A DNA stretch of 64,000 nucleotides, from assembly GCA_037783545.1 (NCBI GenBank), contig JBBELK010000666.1:1471001-1535000 (forward strand). Direction: 5' to 3'. The notes under the pieces are model-generated. The model was not told where the DNA came from, made no database searches, and worked only from the letters and a program-made list of their open reading frames with translations. Of the stretch, positions 57,801 to 62,421 are shown piece after piece (the stretch's first letter is position 1; each line of letters begins with the position of its first letter). The translations under genes were made by a program, and so were the position numbers. The stretch is from Henricia sp. BOLD:AAB3569 (taxonomy: Eukaryota > Echinodermata > Asteroidea > Spinulosida > Echinasteridae).

Positions 57801-59415
57801 TTTCTAAAAACACAATTTCGCGTACAATTTTGGCTGGTATAACCCATTTTACAAAGCAAACAAATTCTGTGCTAAGCAAATTTTTATGCTAAACGGCGCC
57901 ATGAAATTTGCCCCAGATGCTATTGTCAAACACGCAAAAGGTTAATTGGCTTCCATTTTGTTTCCATTTTAGAGGAACGTGACGCTGCCGACCAGGGTAA
58001 GCTTGTGGATTGACGGTCGAGACAAAAATTGGTTGAAGCTTGGGAAATTAGGTCATGTTCCCACAACCATATATCATTGCTAACCTTGTTTGTCATCCAA
58101 TCATAATGTCTTGTGAATGTGCACAAGGCTTTAATATTACACTTTAGTTATTGTTAATTTTGGTTTGCCCTTGCCCAAATGTAACTATAGAGTGCTTTCC
58201 CATCGCCCATTAGTCATTGTTCATGCCCATCAATTTGTTTGCAAAACTAAAAATCACTTATTTAAAGTTACTTAATTGGCAAATTCAAAGAAAATGCGCG
58301 CATGCGTGTTATGGGCTTTACCCGCTGAGCGAATTATTGATGTCTCTCGTTGCTGTTTTCTTTGTGAAATAGTGCTTTATATAAGAATTTCTAATCATTA
58401 TGCAATTTGATTTTATGAAGATTGTCGTACCTTTGATAGTTTTACATGAAATGCATTAACGGCAGGTTTCTTTGGCAATGGCAACAACGTCGCCGACGCC
58501 GACGCCGACGGGGAGGAAGAAGAAGAAGAGGAGGAGGAGGAGGAGGAGGAAGAGGAAGAAGACGACAAGCGATTCTTCGATGACACCATGAATTTTGACG
58601 CGGTTAGTCTCGGGGACCAAATTGTGTTTGTTTGTTTGTTAAAGGAAGAGAAAACTCGGAAGGTTGTCTATTTACCCAAAATATACAAAGGTCTATAGAC
58701 CGTATCGAATAGCCGCCATTTCGTAGTGCAGTTTCTTTGTTCCCTGAGGACATGCATGGTTGCACATATTGTGCTTCCATTGTTGAACGGTTTAAGTAAC
58801 AAAAGGTGCCCCACGAAATGGCGGCTATTTGATACGGTCTATTATAAAAGTAGCATGCGGAGGCTTACTTTTTCAAACTGTTTCTTTTTAACCATTTGAA
58901 GAAAAACAACTTTTAATTTGCGTCTAATAAGTCTCCATGTGGTTCGGTGTAGTTCTCGGCCTGAACAATCCTTTATCAGAATTCTAACTCGTGTGTTGTT
59001 CAGGAAATTGTTAAAAAGCACCTAAAGTCACACCCATATTTTGCAGACAATTTAGTTGAATGTTCTATAGATTATCAGACAAAGCTTTTTGATTGTTCTC
59101 ATTGGTATATTTCCGAGTATTATAGAGCCTTTGCACGGCGGCCATGACAGGGGGAAGTCACATTGTCACAGTACGTCAAGCACGAGTAGTCACTCTGTGG
59201 ATCTATTGTCACATCATTTAAATATGAACCTGCCCCTGTCATGGTCGCCGTGCAAAGGCTCCGACTCATGAATTTTATAAAAAGATCAAGGTTTCGGACG
59301 TAACATAGACACGCGTATCCGATTCTGTAGTCCGTAATCCGCATACATGTAACGACTAATTAACTATTTTAACAATATTTTGTTTCCTTTCATACAGGAT
59401 GACCTCCATTACTAA
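33831..59415 (+). CDS. secreted, acidic, cysteine-free Lys-Arg-rich protein (13 coding exons, 296 aa), unassigned
   Basis: Signal peptide exon MKSILLLALFVGLASA at 33831-33888, then exons 40059-40109, 40493-40546, 40963-41031, 41719-41796, 42208-42267, 44081-44137, 54580-54663, 55426-55449, 57043-57219, 57973-57996, 58466-58602 and 59398-59415 (stop TAA). Introns 1-11 are phase 1 and the last is phase 0; all have GT-AG sites, and the joined frame has no stop. The protein has charged helices (DELLRALENELRR, ELKKELVQTLQKR), Glu runs, and Lys-Arg sites (AEKRAED, EEKRVQ, DDKRFFDD). Exons 8-10 and 10-12 are paralogous cassettes, each giving GFFGNGNN, DADADG, poly-Glu and DDKRFFDD. There is no Gly before Lys-Arg, so no amidation signal. 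A neuropeptide-type precursor or an acidic matrix protein are both possible; I do not recognise the family. An acceptor ending at 33,794 implies a noncoding first exon. An intact retrotransposon lies in intron 7. Confidence 0.82.
34172..34822. mobile_element. long-inverted-repeat MITE (arms about 205 bases), intron 1 of the secreted-protein gene
   Basis: The left arm 34,172-34,386 and right arm 34,608-34,822 are close reverse complements (AACGAAACCGAGATTTATCG, TTTGGTAGCCCTGCTTCATA). The right end reads TGGCACACCCTGTA, a mariner-like CAGGGTG terminus next to TA; the left terminus is damaged. The subterminal AACGAAACCGAGAT also occurs at 62,440 in the transposon at the right edge of the window. 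Confidence 0.85.
34823..36817. other. intron 1, about 2 kb without a recognised feature
   Basis: No exon with a usable phase-1 pair of splice sites was found. AGCGTTCTTTCGTTTC at 35,530 recurs inverted at 38,822, which could be the ends of a large element, but the matching is short. Confidence 0.35.
36818..36977. mobile_element. MITE, family D, copy 3
   Basis: Diverged start AAAAGACTGCGGAAATGAATACG, full core CACTGAACCGTGTCCCTG, end CACACTTCGGCTATATTG. Confidence 0.75.
36973..37322. repeat. five tandem units of 66-71 bp, each with a GACGGTTCGAACCGTC-type palindrome
   Basis: Each unit reads TTGCCTGAACCGTCGTGTTT, ATTGATATGGAAATG, then the palindrome, then AGGCTATTACGTCAC. Two units keep the perfect 16-base palindrome and the others have one to three changes. 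The direct repeats lie between family D elements. Confidence 0.9.
37336..37980. mobile_element. cluster of family D MITEs, partly back to back
   Basis: A diverged copy occupies 37,336-37,507 and an inverted copy ends at 37,720 (CGGCAGTCTATTG). A direct copy starts at 37,721 (AATAGACTGCCGAAGTGAG) and ends at 37,870 (TTGTCTATA). A partial inverted copy covers 37,907-37,975. The junction at 37,720 is an exact head-to-head join. Confidence 0.75.
37981..38857. other. intron 1, no recognised feature
   Basis: About 880 bases with short open frames only. TAATGAATTCG and CTTAATTG-type AT-rich runs near 38,320-38,420 look noncoding. Confidence 0.4.
38858..39085. repeat. G-run tract followed by C-run tract (G-quadruplex prone on both strands)
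   Basis: 38,858-38,972 is almost all G with T (GGGGTTGGGG, GGTGGGG), then 38,980-39,085 is almost all C with A or T. The strand bias flips at GGGGCGCACGCACACCCC. The Gly/Pro-rich open frames here are low-complexity shadows. Confidence 0.9.
39086..40058. other. end of intron 1, no gene
   Basis: AT-rich. A dispersed repeat including TTTTCTTGTCAACTC lies near 39,655, inverted relative to copies at 26,728 and 27,935. It finishes with the pyrimidine-rich acceptor of exon 2. Confidence 0.4.
41083..41145 (-). other. decayed tRNA-like sequence related to the one at 17,012
   Basis: On the minus strand CTGCCCGGCATGCAG is followed by GGGTTCAAGTCC (B box) and GAGCACGCTACGAGG. The anticodon arm and trailer resemble the Asn-like sequence; the 5' half is lost. 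Confidence 0.4.
42323..42461. mobile_element. TTAA-flanked foldback element, intron 6
   Basis: TTAA at both edges. The arms of about 62 bases match almost perfectly (GGCTCGTCGGCAATGCGCGC, ATTCGTGCCACGAAATACGC), with a short loop at TGCCTTTGC. Confidence 0.85.
42812..43116. mobile_element. 305-bp foldback element with arms of about 145 bases, intron 6
   Basis: Starts GGGGCGTGTTTGTTTCGGAC and ends in the reverse complement plus a small insertion. The arms share GGATCCAGATTCAGATC, AATTCACGTGACTTGAATTC and CGAGAGCAGTTACG, with only a few bases between them near 42,960. It holds no ORF but many GATC motifs. Confidence 0.92.
43147..43217 (+). repeat. three 23-bp repeats carrying octamer-like ATTTGCAT
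   Basis: TCATTAGCATAGTTTTGGGCACC, then TCATTTGCATACTTGTGGGC and TCATTTGCATGATTTTAGGC in direct order. Two contain the POU octamer-like ATTTGCAT. They could be regulatory or simply repetitive. Confidence 0.6.
43404..43700. mobile_element. MITE, family B, longer copy, intron 6
   Basis: The left end reads GGTCTATACACCCAATCCGG, CTCTCCTTCCCTGTACATCC, then GCCATAGCTGGGGGGC; the right end has CCCCCAGCTATGGCGGATAT. The interior matches the copy at 22,444. Confidence 0.85.
44138..45237. other. intron 7, 5' part; contains an exon-6-like relic
   Basis: At 44,831-44,868 AACGTGCCGAGGGCAAGCTT and GGATTTACGGTCGAGA match the exon 6 end and donor flank (AACGTGCCAAGG, GTAAGCTTGGGGATTCACGG) and the flank after exons 9 and 11. 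It looks like a decayed duplicate exon with a GC instead of a GT donor. The rest is unassigned. Confidence 0.45.
45242..46609 (-). repeat. 3' LTR of the gypsy element
   Basis: 1,368 bases. On the plus strand it starts TGTGGCGCGGCGCCC and ends TTTCGTCACA. It contains four 67-bp tandem units (AACGTAAATGCAATACAGG, spaced at 45,662, 45,728, 45,795 and 45,862) and a doubled CACAACGTTCCTCACAGAAC near 46,430-46,490. Confidence 0.97.
46610..46630 (-). other. polypurine tract region, weak
   Basis: On the minus strand AGCTGGGGCCTG abuts the 3' LTR. It is only partly purine-rich, so the exact plus-strand primer is a guess. Confidence 0.4.
47000..47254 (-). CDS. small third ORF of the gypsy element (84 aa), function unknown
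   Basis: ATG at 47,254, just 21 bases after the pol stop. The product has an acidic stretch (DEDTESEEE) followed by a basic PPAKKMRM that resembles a nuclear localisation signal, then a Lys/Arg-rich second half (FTYKGKIVL, RVYRKRMD). I know no standard gypsy gene of this type. It could be an accessory protein or a chance frame. Expression would need a spliced or reinitiating mRNA. Confidence 0.45.
   Translation of the reverse strand: MMELLRKVTEKRNQSEMIATSQDEDTESEEEQPPAKKMRMTAVEETLRRKFTYKGKIVLEENIHRVYRKRMDVGECSTEPPELE
47276..51148 (-). CDS. pol: gypsy Pol polyprotein (protease, reverse transcriptase, RNase H, integrase)
   Basis: About 1,261 residues counted from the GTG codon at 51,061; the frame is open further upstream and overlaps the end of gag in the -1 frame, so it is probably made by -1 frameshifting. 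Residues from 51,061: aspartic protease DSGST at 11-15; RT with FSTLDLASGYWQ near 373-384 and YLDD at 439-442; RNase H with LDTDASGDG near 585 and RTDHASLRW near 652; integrase zinc finger H838, H845, C875, C878; catalytic D907 (MDLLGP), D967 (HSDQGT), E1003 (DGMVERF), spacing 35; a GPY/F-type RWVGPYLVV near 1150. All catalytic residues are present. Confidence 0.95.
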   Translation of the reverse strand, partial: GPDDGGREPLGTQPVAGSRPRYGLFVHGIVRDEKCRFLVDSGSTDTLISSRVYYKIPKEKRPDLETNEVGIQQVDGTPLKVMGSAWVDLQVGRTVYPIRVMFADMKYDGILGMDFLLPTGGSLDFGRLELRLNGERSECTSGTGEPFVGRVVVAETTEIPAGHEAVVPGTVVGTCEALGQSAVIEPVEGGGELAQRGLILGRSLVQPKAESLPLRIFNPNEEKRVVRRGTTAGIIAAAEVDPMSEVDQQHVREADQDLPKHLQDLYDRCQVNLTEDYHAEVKSCLVEFQDVFSSGEHDIGRTDVVRHRIDTSDARPSKERLRRYPPCDQEEIQRQVEDLQNRGVIEPSDSPWAANVVLVRKKDGSKRFCVDYRALNKVTIKDAYPVPRIDETLDALAGSEWFSTLDLASGYWQVALDEDASQKSTFVVRNGLYRWRCMPFGLCNAPATFERLMDKVMKGLQWEILLVYLDDVIVFGKTVEEEIERLRVVFSRLRVAGLKLKPSKCFLFQKQVTYLGHVVSPEGVATDPEKVRAVAEWPTPKCLKEVRSFVGLASYYRKFIKGFAEIASPLHALTEKSRAFEWTDACQEAFDELKQRMITAPVLAYPNPGGEFILDTDASGDGIGAVLSQVQEGQEKVLAFASRKLSRPERNYCVTRRELLAVVVYLKRFKQYLYGQKVLLRTDHASLRWLLNFKNPEGQLARWLEVISKYDVTIEHRPGRKHGNADGLSRKVCKQCNRSDETSEDIEESGHEVDGGQREADHSSPTSEVRGMVAQPHLPNEVVREAQLGDKTMSWVVHAKEEPHGRPNWETLSATSWAHKTLWSLWDQLALRDGVLYRSWESDDGKLVRWHLVLPEKFREEVLAELHGGRTSCHLGVKKTLAKVKLRYYWPGMTADVRSFIRQCDQCQRRKSPAKRRVSPLQQYLVGEPMERVAMDLLGPLPRSDSGNLWIMVVGDYCSKWVEAYALPDAKAETVANKFVSEFVCRFGMPLELHSDQGTNFESAVFAETCRLLGISKTRTTAYNPKSDGMVERFNKTLINMVAMMIEPKRNQRDWDECLPYACFAYRSTPQESTGESPNMMMLGRELRMPVDLLVGSPTVEDSEKTDFALKLRQNLEEAHARARECLQREARHQRRNYDRKVHGKGLDEGQFVWLYNRTRKKGKSPKLELRWVGPYLVVKRLSDVTYRIQLKPGRKVSVVHGDRLKPYTGRPLKAWTYCPQAVDMPLVEEPTLGVPGEPNVEVPQVVPEGEEPVNKELGLQEDPDRIEVHSSTQKRYPQREHRLPVRYRD
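51118..52707 (-). CDS. gag: gypsy Gag polyprotein with CCHC zinc knuckle
   Basis: 529 residues, ATG at 52,707, stop TAG at 51,118-51,120. The N-terminal quarter is charged and coiled-coil-like, and the middle (WNDYYRHFEACMKVNQWSDE, residues 236-255, onward) is a retrotransposon capsid domain. A single nucleocapsid knuckle CFNCGEVGHFARKC lies at 462-475. GKPH appears repeatedly (66-69, 213-216, 218-221) because the dispersed GGTAAACCTCAC motif is embedded in the coding sequence. The open frame is complete. Confidence 0.94.
   Translation of the reverse strand: MSRTKDREVAFRSEADRGSVLDELNRSRMEVQWLQWERGRLSAELEVVKRGEQPKGVSEVAPQGGGKPHFEVDSEISWKLPEDTSGYASLKAREHSYVGTSPELVQRGTRHVESTPHMRFIPTRSPGTNPFEDREVDGAQKERALHSELLSFATRPTAKPNEVYCEGDSLGVGRQQLRITSEAQLPGSEVDSPRVGPWPLKRESRLVGSEVYGKPHGGKPHRPTITPDRYNGKVIWNDYYRHFEACMKVNQWSDEEAAEFLAASLQGDALRILGDGTKKFTYSELVKVLKGRFGPGQQAENYMVELRHRRQGAKESLQELGQAVRDLTIKAYPEIPEEARERLGKNHFIDAVDSQAVREGIYRARPKTLDEAIRAALEAENFEKVEMERKVERKPTRFARAVDSGTEQRLQEVEKNLGLQADKMDRVVELLNELTKQGSSKGEPKQRQSPNPVETKPGPLRCFNCGEVGHFARKCTKPRKERKQQGNASQPTGGPAGRLGGFQGSNGDEVQRQVNLTRGVDQMTEAESR
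52708..52965 (-). other. gypsy 5' leader between primer site and gag
   Basis: About 260 bases, noncoding, with several AACCTCAC or GTGAGGTT motifs (52,805, 52,867, 52,880). A packaging signal would be expected here but cannot be located by reading. Confidence 0.5.
52966..52982 (-). other. primer binding site for tRNA-Leu
   Basis: On the minus strand TGGTGTCAGAAGTGGGA lies two bases inside the 5' LTR. It is complementary to a tRNA 3' end ...TCCCACTTCTGACACCA, which is the animal tRNA-Leu(CAA) end as I recall it. Confidence 0.85.
52985..54352 (-). repeat. 5' LTR of the gypsy element
   Basis: Same 1,368-base sequence as 45,242-46,609, including the four 67-bp units; no difference found by line comparison. 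It should carry the promoter for minus-strand transcription. Confidence 0.97.
55493..55802. mobile_element. TTAA MITE, family C, copy 3, in intron 9
   Basis: Starts TTAGGAGCGTGACCAG (left TTAA decayed) and ends CAAGCTCCTTTAA. The second cassette is uninterrupted at this point (TTGAAGCTTGGGAAATTAGG), so this is an insertion after the duplication. Confidence 0.85.
55853..56310. mobile_element. inverted-repeat element with TATAGGTTTTCTCG ends, intron 9
   Basis: The left TATAGGTTTTCTCGCTCG and right ACGAGAAAACCTATA ends are inverted, with partial matching further in (GCATTCG, TTCGTTT). Absent from the second cassette. Confidence 0.65.
56703..56969. mobile_element. MITE with TGCACCTATCAATTGTT ends, intron 9
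   Basis: The left TGCACCTATCAATTGTT and right AACAATTGATAGGTGCA are perfect inverted repeats around a core rich in CCCCACC and TGGGG (AGGTGGGGATTTT, AAAATCCCCACCC). The second cassette at 58,395 reads straight through as AATCATTATGCAATTTGATT, an empty site. Confidence 0.9.
57220..57972. other. intron 10 of the secreted-protein gene
   Basis: The first 100 bases repeat the start of intron 8 and 57,715-57,970 repeats 55,200-55,425. The middle (57,340-57,700) holds nothing recognised. Confidence 0.5.
58695..58843. mobile_element. MITE, family E, copy 2, intron 12
   Basis: The left TATAGACCGTATCGAATAGC and right GCTATTTGATACGGTCTATTA ends are inverted. The core GGACATGCATGGTTGCACAT and GTTGAACGGTTTAAG are as in the copy at 30,429. 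Confidence 0.88.
59125..59261. mobile_element. MITE, family A, best-preserved copy, intron 12
   Basis: The 137-base element has near-perfect 29-base inverted ends: GAGCCTTTGCACGGCGGCC and ATGACAGGGG, mirrored at the right by CCCCTGTCATGG and CCGTGCAAAGGCTC. Confidence 0.9.
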
Positions 59416-59660
59416 AATGGATACTTCATGATCTTGGAGTCGAGCCAACCAAGAGAATGTCCCAATCTGCATTGGCAGCAGTCTTTAGTTTTGTAGGTGT
59501 AGGTGGTGGTTTAATTTGTTTGTGTTTGTTAGTGGTTATGTGTTTTTGAATCAATAGATTGGGGCTGTTCTATTAAAAGGATTACATCATGTAATTGCTT
59601 TTATAGGTACGTTTGAACTGGTACAAAATGTGAAATTATTTTACGTTTCAGTACTATTAA

Positions 59661-59863
59661 CTGCAAAAACTAGGGTGTTAAAGATAACACCAGTCGGTGT
59701 TAAATAGCGACCACACCCATAGGTGTCAAAATAACACCCAAGAGTTTAACATAACACCACAGAGTGTAAAACTAACGCCCAAAACCTACCACCGGCGTAA
59801 AATGTTTGGTGTAGTCCTCTAGTAACACCAGGGTGTTAATTTCAACACCCTGGTTTTTTGCAG
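59661..59863. mobile_element. MITE with CTGCAAAAAC...GGGTGTTAA ends
   Basis: The ends CTGCAAAAACTAGGGTGTTA and ACACCCTGGTTTTTTGCAG are inverted. The inside repeats AACACC and GGTGTTA motifs in both orientations. It lies in the 3' UTR or just downstream of the secreted-protein gene. Confidence 0.75.
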
Positions 59864-59935
59864 TCTTCTTCTTTGCAGTCTTCTACCGTTGCGATTTAAT
59901 CAGACGAAGAGAATTGAGCAAATGGTTAAGGAGCA

Positions 59936-59941
59936 AATAAA
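59936..59941 (+). terminator. candidate poly(A) signal of the secreted-protein gene
   Basis: AATAAA about 520 bases after the stop codon; it is the first clear hexamer found downstream. Inference only. Confidence 0.35.
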
Positions 59942-59972
59942 CATAACGCCAGTTTTTCTGAGATACACTGAT

Positions 59973-60192
59973 GGGGGCACCGGTAAGAAAATTTGAAGAC
60001 GTCATCTACGGGGGTAGGTCTTGTCGTTTTTAGATTTATTTCAAGCCCGAGATCGCGTATACTTCACCAATTCTGGGAAGTACCCTATGCATAACTGGTA
60101 CATTATACACAGTCAGGCTTGAAATAAGTCTTAAAATGACAGGACCTACCCCCGTATAGTGGATGTCTGCACATTTTCTTACCGGTACCCCC
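59973..60192. mobile_element. foldback MITE with GGGGGCACCGGTAAGAAAAT ends
   Basis: The left GGGGGCACCGGTAAGAAAAT with ACGGGGGTAGGTC and right GACCTACCCCCGT with ATTTTCTTACCGGTACCCCC form arms of about 90 bases. Confidence 0.85.
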
Positions 60193-60602
60193 TGGACAAC
60201 CCACCTTTAAAGGTAACTTTTTCACCGTAAAAGGTGTTAATATTGCATTTCCTGTGTCAATTAATTTTGTGGAGTTTGGTAAAACCGTCTTTTACAAAAC
60301 ACAGAAGTTGGACAAAAGACGACTTTATTTTTATATGAATATGACAAGGACGTTCAATACATTAATCTGTAGTACTTAAACTGCATGGAACTTTGGTCAT
60401 GTATCTAGGCCTATTGCTTTTATTAAGGAAATTATAAACGAGCATTTGCAACTTAAATATAGATTGTCTGCATTAAATTTACATTCGTATACCATGGTAG
60501 CAGGATCTTTAGGGGTATTGAGGAATTTCAAAACGAGGGTCTCGTCAAGCTTTCGTTTGTGATAACGTTTGCAAATGAAGTAACGCTTGACGCGATACAA
60601 TG

Positions 60603-61467
60603 GGTGAGGTCACAATTCTGTGTGTGTTATGTGTTAGTGTTAGTGTTACAGATCTGTTAACACGGCATGAATCTCGACCTCTAACTGAACGTCCAGGTTA
60701 ACACCGTGTTAATAAATCTGTTAACACGGTGTTAACACCATGTTAATTCTCTGCACTGTACATAGGGCAAAGTCACAACTCTGGGTTGCGTGTTAGTGTA
60801 ACAGATCTGTTAACTTAATCAGTATTGTGACCTCAGAACAAACTCCGTGTTAACTCGATGTTAACATGGTGTTAATGACGTGTTAGTATTGCGTCTCAAG
60901 TTAGTTCAACACCTCATGTTACAGATCGTGCTAGTGTAACAGATCTGTCAAGTTAATCTGAACGAAGTGGGTGGTGTTAATTTTGATTAATTTAGAACTT
61001 TCGTGATTTTCAATAAATTGAGTTTCATTTTTCAACCCAACTTATAAATGTGTTGGATCTTGCATTCTACCCACAATTGAGAATTTGTTTTGGCTCCGTA
61101 AAGGTTTTGAAAATTTCAATAGTGGTTATAAGCTCAATTCTGTGTGTTAGTGCTGAAAGTCGCGTGCAGAACCCTACCGACTTGACATTTCCCAAGATGA
61201 GTCAACAGATTTGTTACACTAACACTAACACGGTTTCCCGAGACGCTGATTGAACTCGATGTTAACATGGTGTTAACAGATCTGTCACACTAACACAAAC
61301 ACGCAACACGGGATTGCACCCTCACTCGCTGCAATTTGCGGTTCTGTGCATAACTTTTAACACTTCCTGTTAACACGGCGTTTGTTCTGAGGTCACAATT
61401 CTGATTAAGATAACAGATCTGTAACACTAACACTAATACGTAACACACACCGAATTGTGACCTCACC
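60603..61467. mobile_element. 865-bp inverted-repeat element rich in GTTAACAC, nested in another repeat
   Basis: Ends are GGTGAGGTCACAATTCTGTG and the reverse complement, followed inside by TTAGTGTTAGTGTTACAGATC mirrored at the right. GTGTTAACAC-type palindromes recur throughout. CAATG flanks both sides, and the outside halves (GACGCGATACAATG and CAATGGCTCAGCATCTG) rejoin to the repeat seen whole at 19,385. Confidence 0.8.
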
Positions 61468-61708
61468 CAATGGCTCAGCATCTGAAACGAGGCTGTCAGT
61501 GCTCGTTTGAAATTTGTCATGGAGTACGTTTCGCTATTCTAGTCATGCATGGGGAGTGTTCTGTTCCGATATGGTGCCGTTGGCCGCCATTTTGGCTCGG
61601 CGTTCAGATGCCAGAGTTCACACATCGCACTATGCTGGTTGTCCGATGTGTTGTTTTGGCCGAAAAGGTGGACGAGTTTCACCTTTGCAAGCAATTTCCC
61701 CACTGGTA

Positions 61709-62140
61709 TATGGGTAATTCCCCAAATTAGGGGTCCAAAAGTGTGACATGCTTTTTAAGATTTCCAAGTGTTTTTAATGATTGAAAGTGGTTTCCCAGTA
61801 GAAAATAATTATTTTTATTTGAACAAATGCCACTCAAATTTAATGTTTGTGTGTAGATATGGCACCAAGATTAATGCAAACTCATTCTACATAACCCGAG
61901 ACACCAAACTCCTATTAAATACCGTGGAACAAATTATAAGCCTTTATGGTCTTTTGTTTTCAATACTTTTCAGGAATCGGAAAACAAAATATTTAAGAAA
62001 ATGATGCTTCCCCCTATAATCACAGGCCACAGTCCATTACTGAGAATTTGTGGTCATAAGTGGTGATTTTTGAAGCAGTGAGTGTCGTACGTAACTGGGA
62101 CACCAAACATTTTGAACCCCTAATTTTGGAAATTACCCAT
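61709..62140. mobile_element. inverted-repeat element with ATGGGTAATTCCCCAAATTA ends
   Basis: The left ATGGGTAATTCCCCAAATTAGGGG and right CCCCTAATTTTGGAAATTACCCAT ends match as inverted repeats of about 35 bases. Noncoding. Confidence 0.7.
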
Positions 62141-62421
62141 CTAGTCTCGGGGTTTCTCAACACATTTTACCTAACCGTACAACAAAGAACGCCCTGGTTT
62201 GAGTTGATGTTACAAGGTGTACGATTCTCGAACGCCTCTAATAAACTTCAACCCAGTGCTTCTGAAGACGGCGTACAATTTGTTTTTAAACTACACTTAA
62301 TTTATGTATCAGGATTCACTCGATCTGGTCCTCACCGGGATTGTTCTCTTGGGTAACAAATGGTCAGGATTCGCTCAATGTGGCCCAGAGCGGGGTGGTT
62401 CTCTTGGACCAAACAAAAATA

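Larger units (their letters stand above)
54640..58602 (+). repeat. tandem duplication of an exon cassette in the secreted-protein gene
   Basis: Unit 1 runs from the end of exon 8 (about 54,640) to within exon 10 (about 57,165); unit 2 from the end of exon 10 to exon 12. Matching blocks: exon 8 and exon 10 ends with GCATTAGGTATGAAATGCAG; exon 9 and exon 11 with GTAAGCTTGTGGATTGACGG after them; CCACAACCATATATCATTGC at 56,449 and 58,060; the GFFGNGNN exon twice. Unit 1 has gained three insertions (55,493, 55,853, 56,703) that unit 2 lacks. Confidence 0.93.
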
